Positions 54,777 to 63,048 of a DNA stretch of 64,000 bases are shown one piece after another. The translations under genes and the position numbers were made by a program. The notes beneath the pieces were generated by a model that saw only the letters and a program-made list of their open reading frames with translations, was not told the DNA's origin and did not search any database. Each line of letters begins with the position of its first letter. Position 1 is the first letter of the stretch. The DNA lies in the NCBI RefSeq assembly GCF_000737715.1, contig NZ_JPRN01000006.1, positions 124,001 through 188,000 of the forward strand. The letters run 5' to 3'. The DNA comes from Chryseobacterium sp. JM1. GTDB lineage: Bacteria > Bacteroidota > Bacteroidia > Flavobacteriales > Weeksellaceae.

Positions 54777-57557
54777 TTAATGGCCAACCTGAACCAGCTC
54801 CTTGATCGGTGGAGCAAATTTAGTCAGGTCAATACCTTCAACTGCTGCTTTGTATTCGTCGATATTAGGAATTCTTCCGATAATCGCTGAAAGAACAACA
54901 ACCGGAGTTGAAGCCAGTAAAGATTCTCCTTTCTTACGTTCAGAATCTTCAACGACTCTTCCCTGGAAAAGACGGGTAGAAGTTGCTAATACAGTATCTC
55001 CTTTAGCTGCTTTCTCCTGGTTACCCATACAAAGGTTACATCCGGGACGCTCTAAATACATCATGTTTTTGTATTCAACACGAGCTTCGCCTTTTGGAGC
55101 ATTATCATCAAATTCGAAACCTGAATATTTTTCTAAAAATTCCCAGTCTCCTTCTGCTTTTAACTCATCGATGATGTTATACGTTGGAGCTGCTACTACA
55201 AGAGGCGCATTGAATTCTACCTTACCTTGTTGCTTTTCGATGTTTCTAAGCATTTGAGAAACAATCTTCAAGTCTCCTTTGTGAACCATACAAGATCCTA
55301 CAAAACCAAGATCTACTTTTTTCTCCCCACCGTAGTAAGAAAGGGTTCTGATCGTATCGTGGGTATATCTCTTGGAAACATCATCATTGTTTACATCCGG
55401 GTCAGCAATCATGGGTTCTACGATGATATCAAGATCCACAACAACTTCAGCGTAATATTTAGCATTTGAATCCGGAGTTAAAGCAGGTTTCTCACCTGAT
55501 CTGATCTCTGCAATTCTCTTATCTGCTTTATTGATTAATCCCTGAAGAACCTGGTTGTGATTATCCATGCCCTTGTCGATCATGATCTGGATTCTGCCTT
55601 TTGCAATTTCCAGTGATTCAATCAGGGTTTCGTCTTCAGAAATGTTGATAGACGCTTTTGCCTTCATCTCTGCCGTCCAGTCTGTAAAAGTAAATGCCTG
55701 GTCAGCAGGAAGTGTTCCGATGTGAACCTCAATGATTCTACCCTGGAATACGTTCTCTCCTCCAAACTGCTTAAGCATTTGAGCTTGAGTAGCATGAACC
55801 ACATCACGGAAATCCATGTGTTCTTTCATGTCTCCTTTGAATGTTACTTTCACAGATTCAGGGATTGGCATAGATGCTTCACCTGTAGCCAGTGCAAGAG
55901 CCACTGTTCCTGAGTCTGCTCCGAAAGCAACTCCTTTAGACATTCTTGTGTGAGAGTCACCACCAATGATGATCGCCCACTCGTCTATCGTAATATCGTT
56001 AAGAACTTTGTGAATTACGTCTGTCATGGCGTGGTATTCACCTTTCGGGTCACGGGCTGTGATCAAACCGAAATCGTTCATAAATTTCATTAGTTTAGGA
56101 ATATTAGCCTGAGCTTTTTTATCCCATACTGAAGCGGTGTGACATCCGGATTGGTAAGCACCGTCAACAATGGGAGAAATCACTGTTGCTGCCATTGATT
56201 CCAGTTCCTGAGAAGTCATAAGACCTGTCGTATCCTGAGATCCAACGATATTAACTTCTACACGAACGTCAGAACCTGCGTGCAATACTTTTCCTGGTGT
56301 AGAACCTACAGCATTTCTGTTGAAGATTTTTTCTACTGCGGTAAGACCTTGTCCTTCATGAGAAATCTCTTTAGACGGAGCGAAAACAAGAGGAGTATCT
56401 ATTCCTAAAAGTTTGGCAGCAAATGTCTGCAGCTTTTTACCGAATACAATCGCGTATGATCCACCGGCTTTGATGAATTCCATTTTCTGAGGCGTGAATG
56501 CCTTAGCAATGTCAATCAGCTCCTGGTCGCCGTTATAAAGTTTTTTTGTTTTAGTGTTGATGGTAAGAACAGTTCCTGTAGCCACAGAATAGGATTCTTC
56601 AAGAATCGGCTCTCCTGCTTCGTTACGGATTGGCTGTCCGTTCTCGTCCAGTTTTTTCACCCAGTTTTTAAGGTCAAGACCAATACCACCGGTAACGTCC
56701 ACTGTCGTAAGGAAAATCGGAGAAATACCGTTTGTTCCTCCAACAATTGGAGCAATATTTACGAAAGGAATATAAGGGCTAGCCTGTTTTCCAGTCCATA
56801 AAGCCACGTTGTTTACTCCTGACATTCTGGATGAACCTACACCCATCGTACCTTTCTCAGCAATAAGCATCACGCTTTTGTCAGGATGTTGTGCCTGTAA
56901 AGCTTTGATTTCTTCCTGTGCCTGAGGAGTGATCATGCATTTTCCGTGAAGTTCACGGTCAGATCTTGAGTGAGCCTGGTTACCCGGAGAAAGTAAATCG
57001 GTTGAGATATCACCTTCACCGGCGATAAATGTTACCACTTTAATTTCTTCAGCAATTTCCGGAAGTTGAGTAAAGAACTCAGCTTTTGCATAACTGTCAA
57101 CGATTTCCTGTGCGATTTCATTGCCGCTATTGAATGCTTCCTTCAGACGGTTTGTATCCGCATCATAAAGGAAAACCTGTGTCTTAAGAACGTTGGCCGC
57201 CTGTTTAGCAATAGAAATATCATTCCCTAAAGCCAGATCCAGCAATACCTCAATGGAAGGACCCCCTTTCATATGAGATAATAACTCAAAAGCATACGCC
57301 GGGGTTATTTCTTCTACTACGGATTCACCGAGAATGATTTCTTTTAAAAACTGAGCTTTCACACCTGCTGCACTGGTCGTTCCGGGTAAGGTGTTGTAAA
57401 TGAAAAATTGAAGAGAATCTGATCGGTATTCGTTACCTGAGTCTTTAATCTGTGCAATGATTTCGCTTAATAATCCGGCACCGTCAATTGGCTTTGGATT
57501 TAGCCCCTGGTTTTTTCTTTCCTCAATCTCTTGGATGTAATCCTGATACATATTCAT
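54777..57557 (-). CDS. acnB: bifunctional aconitate hydratase 2 / 2-methylisocitrate dehydratase
   Basis: AcnB-type aconitase of the TCA cycle, also able to act in the methylcitrate pathway. The 926 residues begin with the HEAT-like domain unique to AcnB, then the catalytic domains. The cluster ligands are visible in VGSCMVHKGDLKI and RPGCNLCMGNQEK, and HTRMSKGVAFGADSG and SGCHTASVWDKKA are also characteristic. Having both AcnA and AcnB together is notable. A 440-bp upstream region may be a long leader. Confidence 0.95.
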   Translation of the reverse strand: MNMYQDYIQEIEERKNQGLNPKPIDGAGLLSEIIAQIKDSGNEYRSDSLQFFIYNTLPGTTSAAGVKAQFLKEIILGESVVEEITPAYAFELLSHMKGGPSIEVLLDLALGNDISIAKQAANVLKTQVFLYDADTNRLKEAFNSGNEIAQEIVDSYAKAEFFTQLPEIAEEIKVVTFIAGEGDISTDLLSPGNQAHSRSDRELHGKCMITPQAQEEIKALQAQHPDKSVMLIAEKGTMGVGSSRMSGVNNVALWTGKQASPYIPFVNIAPIVGGTNGISPIFLTTVDVTGGIGLDLKNWVKKLDENGQPIRNEAGEPILEESYSVATGTVLTINTKTKKLYNGDQELIDIAKAFTPQKMEFIKAGGSYAIVFGKKLQTFAAKLLGIDTPLVFAPSKEISHEGQGLTAVEKIFNRNAVGSTPGKVLHAGSDVRVEVNIVGSQDTTGLMTSQELESMAATVISPIVDGAYQSGCHTASVWDKKAQANIPKLMKFMNDFGLITARDPKGEYHAMTDVIHKVLNDITIDEWAIIIGGDSHTRMSKGVAFGADSGTVALALATGEASMPIPESVKVTFKGDMKEHMDFRDVVHATQAQMLKQFGGENVFQGRIIEVHIGTLPADQAFTFTDWTAEMKAKASINISEDETLIESLEIAKGRIQIMIDKGMDNHNQVLQGLINKADKRIAEIRSGEKPALTPDSNAKYYAEVVVDLDIIVEPMIADPDVNNDDVSKRYTHDTIRTLSYYGGEKKVDLGFVGSCMVHKGDLKIVSQMLRNIEKQQGKVEFNAPLVVAAPTYNIIDELKAEGDWEFLEKYSGFEFDDNAPKGEARVEYKNMMYLERPGCNLCMGNQEKAAKGDTVLATSTRLFQGRVVEDSERKKGESLLASTPVVVLSAIIGRIPNIDEYKAAVEGIDLTKFAPPIKELVQVGH

Positions 57558-57950
57558 AATAATAGAAGTCTTTTAAAATTTTAAAAGTAGAATCAATTCT
57601 GTTATTCTTAACAGGGTTATAAATTACAATAAAACATTTAAAGTTGCCGCAGCAAAACGACTATAGTAATAAACAACATCATCTACCTCCTTAAAAAATG
57701 CGAGATAATGTTCAGTTTCGAAGTGAAGTATAGATGATCTCTAATAGAAGTGTACGTAGTTTACCTGCGGTTTGTCCTGTTGAAAAAACTCTCTTTGGGT
57801 AAGATTTATACACCTTTTTGACAGCATGACTGCCAGAAATTATATCTCCAAAACGTTTTTAGATTATCAAACACTTAAAAAGTGTTCCCAAATTTACGGA
57901 TTTTTAATATTTTTTATACGCTAAATTATTTAGATTCTTTATAAATATGA
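57558..57950. other. non-coding interval upstream of acnB, possible long leader
   Basis: No gene is seen. A perfect minus-strand -7 element (TAAATTTG, plus 57889-57896) lies 332 bases from the acnB start, so a long 5' leader is possible. A small hairpin, ACACTT/AAGTGT, lies near 57871-57886. No known riboswitch was recognised. The acnB promoter is unproven. Confidence 0.45.
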
Positions 57951-57983
57951 TTTTGATAATTTCTATTTTTGGCCGTAGTTTTG
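57951..57983 (+). promoter_or_regulatory. promoter of the WG-repeat protein gene
   Basis: TTTTG (57951-57955) and TAGTTTTG (57976-57983) are separated by 20 bases, an exact consensus promoter. Transcription would start near 57988-57990, so the mRNA leader is at most 12 bases. Confidence 0.65.
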
Positions 57984-57999
57984 CACGCAAATGGTGAAT

Positions 58000-58770
58000 A
58001 TGAAAAATATCCTGAATTTTTTATGCGTATTTATTTCGATTTTCGTTTTTTCTCAGACGAAATCCGTGAAAAAACTACCGGTTAAAAATGTAACGAAAAC
58101 GGCAGTAAAAAAGGTGACTTCAGTTCCTAAGCCGAACGCGGATCTCGTAACGATCCATCAGGATCTTCCTGTTCTGATCCCGAAAAAGGAGAACGGAAAA
58201 TTCGGATACGTGAATCAAAACGGAAAATTCATCATCAAGCCTGAATATCATATCGCGGTCTTTTTTTATGAAGATTGTAATTTGCTGAATTCTCCTAACC
58301 TGAAAGCAAGGAAATTCGGAACTGATGACTACGCTACGGTTGAAAAAGATATGATCTCTTACCGTGTAGACAAAACAGGGAAAAGAGTGTATCAGTTCAA
58401 AGATGCTGATCTCGGAAAATGTAAGTTCGGAGATTATAAGCAACAGCTTTATCAGGCCTATGTTCTGAATGGTTTTTACGGAATCATTGAAAAAGCCAAA
58501 TTCGTGAACGCGGCAGATTACAGACAATACCAGATCTATCCTCAATACCAGTATTTATACATCATGGAAGGTGACGACACTGCAGATCCGATGATTGTAG
58601 CTTCTCATAACGACAGATTCGGAGTAATTGATGTGAATAATAAAGTGATCATTCCCTTCGAATATTCCAATATCAAAAGAAACTTCAGCTGGAAACTGGG
58701 GAGAATGTTTGAAGTGACAAAAGACGGCACGAACTATTATTATATTGATGTGAGGAATAAGACTTATTAA
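58000..58770 (+). CDS. WG-repeat-containing exported protein
   Basis: I start at the second ATG (58000; 256 residues), giving the signal peptide MKNILNFLCVFISIFVFSQ; the alternative ATG at 57991 adds three residues. A Lys/Val-rich stretch follows (SVKKLPVKNVTKTAVKKV). Two WG-type repeats are visible: NGKFGYVNQNGKFIIKPEYH near residue 65 and DRFGVIDVNNKVIIPFEYSN near residue 205. Such repeats form beta-strand modules whose role is mostly unknown. It is monocistronic. Confidence 0.82.
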   Translation: MKNILNFLCVFISIFVFSQTKSVKKLPVKNVTKTAVKKVTSVPKPNADLVTIHQDLPVLIPKKENGKFGYVNQNGKFIIKPEYHIAVFFYEDCNLLNSPNLKARKFGTDDYATVEKDMISYRVDKTGKRVYQFKDADLGKCKFGDYKQQLYQAYVLNGFYGIIEKAKFVNAADYRQYQIYPQYQYLYIMEGDDTADPMIVASHNDRFGVIDVNNKVIIPFEYSNIKRNFSWKLGRMFEVTKDGTNYYYIDVRNKTY

Positions 58771-58964
58771 TGGCGGATGGCAGTTTGCTTTTGGCGATTG
58801 GCTTTTTGAAATGTGGAGAGAATGAATCTTTAACGTTTAAAAATCTCGCGCAGATCAAACAAATTGAGCAGATCTATATAACCGGATTAACCTCTATAAC
58901 TCAAATCCCGCACCTCGTATCTCAAAGCCTAAACCCCGTTTCCCGAAAACCCGTATTTTTTTTG
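58771..58964. other. non-coding repeat stretch before the second TPP riboswitch
   Basis: A reading frame here lacks credible composition. It contains the repeat AAAATCTCGCGCAGAT (58840-58855) followed by TTGAGCAGATCT, also found at 7655-7690, plus C-rich simple sequence near 58900-58950. Confidence 0.6.
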
Positions 58965-58972
58965 TAATTTTG
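58965..58972 (+). promoter_or_regulatory. -7 promoter element for the thiamine receptor gene
   Basis: TAATTTTG, a perfect TAnnTTTG, ends 7 bases before the TPP aptamer begins, so the aptamer is at the 5' end of the transcript. No -33 TTG is evident. Confidence 0.6.
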
Positions 58973-58978
58973 CGGCTG

Positions 58979-59053
58979 AAATAAAGGGGTGCTTTAACAG
59001 GCTGAGATTATACCCAATGAACCTGGAACGGATAATGCTGTTTAGGGAAATTT
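58979..59053 (+). promoter_or_regulatory. TPP riboswitch upstream of a TonB-dependent receptor
   Basis: All THI-element blocks occur in order: GGGGTGC (58986-), GGCTGAGA, TACCC, TGAACCTG, GGATAATGCTG and TAGGGAAA (to about 59050). P1 is AAAT with ATTT. It differs from the thi-operon aptamer mainly in the shorter P3 arm. The gene it controls is a TonB-dependent receptor, consistent with thiamine uptake. Confidence 0.92.
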
Positions 59054-59118
59054 GAAAATGTATCAATGGAACCGTATAACAATATACCAATCTCATTGCT
59101 AGACTGTTAAATTAGTCA

Positions 59119-59150
59119 ATTGCTACATTATTTAATCCGCCCCTTTTATT
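59119..59150 (+). promoter_or_regulatory. candidate anti-aptamer segment and repeat in the riboswitch leader
   Basis: CCCCTTTTATT (59140-59150) can pair, with one bulged T, with AATAAAGGGG (58980-58989) at the 5' edge of the aptamer. It lies 24 bases before the receptor start codon. The adjacent ATTGCTACATTATTT (59119-59133) is a dispersed repeat also found, inverted, at 15133-15147. Confidence 0.5.
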
Positions 59151-59174
59151 CATTAAATTTTAAAGATTTATAGA

Positions 59175-61313
59175 ATGAAGGGATTATTTTTTTTAGGGCT
59201 TACTGTAGGCTCTGCAGCCTTTATCCAGGCTCAAAATAAGGATTCTCTGAAGATCAGGGAAATTGAAGCGGTCAGCTTTACAAAAAGGCTGCCCGTTGCT
59301 AAGGAAATCATCAACGTACAGAAAGATGTAGACAGCAGAAATCTGGGCCAGGATCTCCCGATCCTCCTGAAAAATCAAACTTCCATTATCTCTACTTCTG
59401 ACGCCGGAAACGGGGTGGGTTATACTGGATTTAGGATCCGTGGGGTAGCCGGAAGAGGGATCAATGTGATGATGAACGGAGTTCCGTACAACGATTCTGA
59501 AAGTCAGGGAACTTTCTTTGTGAATGTTCCGGACCTTACAAGTTCAGCCTCACAAATCGTGATTCAGAGAGGGGTGGGAACTTCCAATAATGGTGTTTCT
59601 GCGTTTGGAGCGAGCATCAATGTGATCTCCAAAGAACCGGACGAGAAAATGTATTTCAAGACGGATGACAGTTATGGTTCATTCAATACCTACAAATATT
59701 CAGCAGAAGCAGGTTCCGGGAAATTCTGGAAAAACAGACTTTCGGTGATGGGTAGATATACAAAAATTCATTCCGACGGATATATTGACAGAGCTTCTTC
59801 GAATCTTGATTCTTACAACTTCACGGCGTTATTTGAAGAGGGAAAAACAAGGATTCGTCTGATGGCTTTCGGAGGGAAAGAAAAAACCTATCAGGCTTGG
59901 AACGGGATCGACCGACCGACCTGGGAAACGAATCCGAAGTTTAACTATTCAGGACAGTATACAGACCTCGTTACCGGAGAAGAGAAGTTTTATGATAATG
60001 AAACGGACAATTACAGACAGAATCATTATCAGCTTTTGTGGGAGCAGAAATTCAATGATAACTGGAGTTTAGAAACAACCCTTCACTATACAAAAGGAAG
60101 AGGATATTACGAAAACTACAAAAGAGTAGATGAAACGGATGTAGAGGCTACCCATTATTCCAATTATAATCTCCTGGTACCTGTAGTGAATGGCGCTCCG
60201 GTAGAAATAACCGATTTTATCAGAAAAAAATGGCTGAACAATGATTTTTACGGTGCCGTTTCCACATTGTATGGAAAGCTGGAGAATGTAGATCTTAATT
60301 TCGGAGTGGTGGCTAACCAGTATTACGGAAGGCACTTTGGAAATGTGACCGGAGTTTATTTTCCGCAGATCAATGAATATGAATACTACAGAAACCGTTC
60401 TGTGAAAACTGAATTGGCAGGTTTTGCAAAAGCGTTGTGGAGAACGGGAGAACATTTTGAATTCTTTGGAGATCTTCAGCTCAGAAATATTGATTACGAT
60501 ACAAAGATCCTGACTGCAGGAGATGGAGAAGGCGGAAACCTTGATAAAAACTGGCTTTTCTTTAATCCAAAAGCGGGTGTGAATTATAAAATCGGAAACG
60601 GAAAAATATTCCTTTCCTATGCCCACGCACAGCGTGAACCGAACAGGGATGACCTGATGAGCGACAACAATGTGAAAGCTGAAAAATTACACGATTTCGA
60701 AGCAGGTATCGAAAAGCAGCTTGGAATAGTATCCGTAACAGCCAATCTATATTATATGTACTATCTGAATCAGCTGGTACTGAACGGTCAATTGAACAAT
60801 GTAGGCGCATTTATCAGAACAAACTCAGGGAAAAGCTACAGAAGAGGAATTGAGATCGGAGCATTAGCTAAACTTTCAAAGCAATGGGAAGTGACGGGGA
60901 ATGTCAGCCTTAGCCAGAATAAAAATCTTGATTTTAATATTAAAAATAAAGGCGTTCTTCAGAATTTGGGAGATACCGAAATATCATTCTCTCCGAATGT
61001 TATCGCCAATCTGGGTCTGAAATTTAATCCAAACAAGAATTTCCAGTTTGCTTTGATGAACCAATATGTTGGAAAACAGTATCTGGATAATACAGGGGAT
61101 AAAAATCTGCAACTGAAAGATTATTTCTTAACCGATTTTAATGCCCAGTATCATTTTACCATCGCACATAATGATATCGCTTTAAAATTATTGGTGAATA
61201 ATCTTTTCAACAAAAAATATGTGAACAACGGAGCCGTTTACAGTGGCGATCCATATTATTTTTCACAGGCAGGTATTAATTTTATGTTTGGGATCAGCTG
61301 GAAAATTCAATAA
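59175..61313 (+). CDS. TonB-dependent receptor, probable thiamine/TPP importer
   Basis: An outer-membrane transporter energised by TonB. The 712 residues have a signal peptide (cleavage near IQAQN), a plug domain (IREIEAVSFTKRLPVAKEII, FRIRGVAGRGINVMMNGVPY, VIQRGVGTSNNGVSAFGASI) and a C-terminal barrel ending in FGISWKIQ. It is directly preceded by a TPP riboswitch. Thiamine-regulated TonB receptors are known in Bacteroidetes, which supports thiamine, its phosphates or a thiamine precursor as the substrate. No inner-membrane thiamine transporter gene follows in the same operon. Confidence 0.9.
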   Translation: MKGLFFLGLTVGSAAFIQAQNKDSLKIREIEAVSFTKRLPVAKEIINVQKDVDSRNLGQDLPILLKNQTSIISTSDAGNGVGYTGFRIRGVAGRGINVMMNGVPYNDSESQGTFFVNVPDLTSSASQIVIQRGVGTSNNGVSAFGASINVISKEPDEKMYFKTDDSYGSFNTYKYSAEAGSGKFWKNRLSVMGRYTKIHSDGYIDRASSNLDSYNFTALFEEGKTRIRLMAFGGKEKTYQAWNGIDRPTWETNPKFNYSGQYTDLVTGEEKFYDNETDNYRQNHYQLLWEQKFNDNWSLETTLHYTKGRGYYENYKRVDETDVEATHYSNYNLLVPVVNGAPVEITDFIRKKWLNNDFYGAVSTLYGKLENVDLNFGVVANQYYGRHFGNVTGVYFPQINEYEYYRNRSVKTELAGFAKALWRTGEHFEFFGDLQLRNIDYDTKILTAGDGEGGNLDKNWLFFNPKAGVNYKIGNGKIFLSYAHAQREPNRDDLMSDNNVKAEKLHDFEAGIEKQLGIVSVTANLYYMYYLNQLVLNGQLNNVGAFIRTNSGKSYRRGIEIGALAKLSKQWEVTGNVSLSQNKNLDFNIKNKGVLQNLGDTEISFSPNVIANLGLKFNPNKNFQFALMNQYVGKQYLDNTGDKNLQLKDYFLTDFNAQYHFTIAHNDIALKLLVNNLFNKKYVNNGAVYSGDPYYFSQAGINFMFGISWKIQ

Positions 61314-61369
61314 TCTGTAGAATAATTTACCAAACAGGTTTTAATACTTTCAATTTTATACATATTTAT

Positions 61370-61398
61370 CAAAAGACTGTTTCGGCAGTCTTTTTTTA
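61370..61398 (+). terminator. rho-independent terminator of the thiamine receptor gene
   Basis: AAAGACTG (61372-61379) pairs with CAGTCTTT (61386-61393) around a 6-base loop, followed by a T-run. Confidence 0.85.
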
Positions 61399-61436
61399 TA
61401 TCCGTTAAATCTCTTCAAAAAGTCACGAAAAAATTA

Positions 61437-61444
61437 TAAATTTG
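61437..61444 (+). promoter_or_regulatory. -7 promoter element for the HU-CCDC81 gene
   Basis: TAAATTTG, a perfect TAnnTTTG, ends 7 bases before the ATG at 61452, so the transcript would have a leader of only a few bases. Confidence 0.55.
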
Positions 61445-61451
61445 CTGCCAA

Positions 61452-62201
61452 ATGAATATTTCAGCTTACATTTTAGAATATCTGAAACAATTTGGAACTG
61501 TGACGGTTCCGGGCTTCGGTGTGTTTTCGCTTAAAAACTCCAAGGCAATTATTAATTCTGAGAACGGAAGCATCCTTCCGCCCGCCAGCGAGATTGTTTT
61601 TGCGGTGGATTATGAGATACAGTCTGATGAGCTGGCTGCTTTCATTGCGGCCCAGAAACAGATGTCTCTGGAAGCATCCAAAAGCGATTTGAAGATTCAG
61701 ACCGATTTTTGGAAGAAAAAACTTCAGGCAGATCAGGTTCTGGACATTCAAAACCTTGGATTCATTAATATTGAAGAAGATCATACCCATTTCAAAGGGA
61801 AAAGAATAGAATCGGGACACCCGGACTTTTACGGACTCGAAGAAATCAGGATTTCAGATATCAATAACGGTGAAAAAATAAACACCACAGTCAACAGGGA
61901 AAAAGATTATCGATTCAAAAAGACGATCCTCTGGATTTTCCTTCTTGTGATTCCTGTTCTGGGAATCCTGTATCTGGCATTTACCCAGCAGGAACTTCTT
62001 TTCGGAAAAAAATCTTTTGATAAAGTTTCTGTACAGACTTCTACGCACAGAATTGCAAAAGATACTGTAAAAGCAATAGTTGCTCCCAAAACAGCAGTTT
62101 CGGATTCCCTGAAAAAAGATTCATTATCAAAACCTGCCGGAAAAGTGGTAAAACCAGCTCCGGCCGTTCAAAACAACACTAAGACTCAATGGCAAAAGTA
62201 A
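61452..62201 (+). CDS. HU-CCDC81-type protein with one membrane segment
   Basis: This 249-residue protein starts with two HU-like DNA-binding-fold domains of the CCDC81 type (ILEYLKQFGTVTVPGFGVFS near the N-terminus, then LQADQVLDIQNLGFINIEED). A transmembrane helix follows (about residues 157-177, ILWIFLLVIPVLGILYLAF) and then a Ser/Lys/Pro-rich tail. The HU domains would be cytoplasmic and the tail periplasmic, an arrangement found in Bacteroidetes where SPOR domains often follow. No SPOR domain is present here. It overlaps the thioesterase gene by 13 bp. Confidence 0.85.
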   Translation: MNISAYILEYLKQFGTVTVPGFGVFSLKNSKAIINSENGSILPPASEIVFAVDYEIQSDELAAFIAAQKQMSLEASKSDLKIQTDFWKKKLQADQVLDIQNLGFINIEEDHTHFKGKRIESGHPDFYGLEEIRISDINNGEKINTTVNREKDYRFKKTILWIFLLVIPVLGILYLAFTQQELLFGKKSFDKVSVQTSTHRIAKDTVKAIVAPKTAVSDSLKKDSLSKPAGKVVKPAPAVQNNTKTQWQK

Positions 62202-62740
62202 AAAAAGCGTCAGAATCCCTGACCATCATGACCAATATTGTTCTTCCGAACGAAACGAACTCTTTAAGAAACCTTTTCGGAGGTGAACTTCTGGCAAAAA
62301 TGGACCGTTGTGCTTCCATTTCTGCAGCCAGACACTGTGAAAGAAGAGTTGTAACAGCATCTGTAAATCACGTTTCTTTCAATCATCCTATCCCTGAAGG
62401 GGGAGTAGTGGTTCTGGAATCTAAAGTATCCAGAGCGTTCTCAACTTCAATGGAGGTATATGTAGATGTATGGTTGGATGACCCGATCAATCAGAAGAAA
62501 ATTCACACCAATGAAGGAATCTATACTTTCGTTGCCGTGGATGAATTCAACCGTCCTATTCCGATCCCGGATATGATCCCGGAAACAGAAGAAGAAAAAC
62601 TGAGACATGCTGCGGCGATCAGAAGAAAAGAACTTTCTCTTATCCTTTCCGGAAGAATGAAGCCTCTTGACTCTGTAGAGCTTAAAAAATTGTTCCAAGA
62701 GCCGGAAGAAACAAAGGATTCAAAGAAGGATAAAAAATAA
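62189..62740 (+). CDS. acyl-CoA thioesterase (hotdog fold)
   Basis: Hydrolyses acyl-CoA to a fatty acid and CoA. The 183 residues carry the hotdog-thioesterase signatures NETNSLRNLFGGELLAKMD and VVTASVNHVSFNHPIPEGG, with the Lys-rich tail. Length is typical. It is in an operon with the HU-CCDC81 gene, overlapping it by 13 bp. The relation between the two is unclear. Confidence 0.92.
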   Translation: MAKVKKASESLTIMTNIVLPNETNSLRNLFGGELLAKMDRCASISAARHCERRVVTASVNHVSFNHPIPEGGVVVLESKVSRAFSTSMEVYVDVWLDDPINQKKIHTNEGIYTFVAVDEFNRPIPIPDMIPETEEEKLRHAAAIRRKELSLILSGRMKPLDSVELKKLFQEPEETKDSKKDKK

Positions 62741-63048
62741 AACCTGCCTTTGTAAGACTTAAACACAAATAACACAAATGGCTGCACAAATTTTCACAAA
62801 TGATTTGTGCGGAATAAATGAAAAAAAATGATGACATCAGGTATGTCAGAGAATGATATATCAAGAATGGTGTATGAAGCAGGATATTGTTCATGCAACA
62901 GCAAGCTTGGAATGCTGATCAATTTTAATACCCTCCAGTTTAAAAACTGGGTAAGAAGAGTAATCAATGGTACACTATGAAATTCACATTGGTGTCATTT
63001 GTGAAAATAATTAGTGTCATTAGTGTTTAAATCATTAGTGTTTAAAAA
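62741..63048. other. interval with GxxExxY remnant and flanking repeats
   Basis: The remnant at 62828-62980 sits between self-similar flanks: ACACAAATAACACAAATGG and TGCACAAATTTTCACAAATG on the left, and GGTGTCATTTGTG with repeated TTAGTGTCATTAGTG / ATCATTAGTGTTTAAA on the right. Confidence 0.65.
62828..62980 (+). pseudogene. remnant of a GxxExxY family gene
   Basis: A 50-codon frame ends in KLGMLINFN, followed by LQFKNWVRRVINGTL. This matches the C-terminus of GxxExxY proteins (LGLLINFNxxLLKDGIKRxVN), a small nuclease-fold family of about 125 residues. Its N-terminus (SENDISRMVYEAG) resembles the other end of the same family (ENDIS... VYE). The centre, with the family's name motif, is missing, so the gene looks like a collapsed copy with an internal deletion. 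The frame may be read by chance. Confidence 0.5.

Noticed and set aside
57558..57950. Riboswitch upstream of acnB
   Set aside because: The interval lacks recognisable aptamer blocks; only a possible long leader is noted.
58770..58967. 65-codon frame after the WG-repeat gene
   Set aside because: It is made of dispersed repeat and C-rich simple sequence; the WG-repeat gene's stop overlaps its start only by chance.
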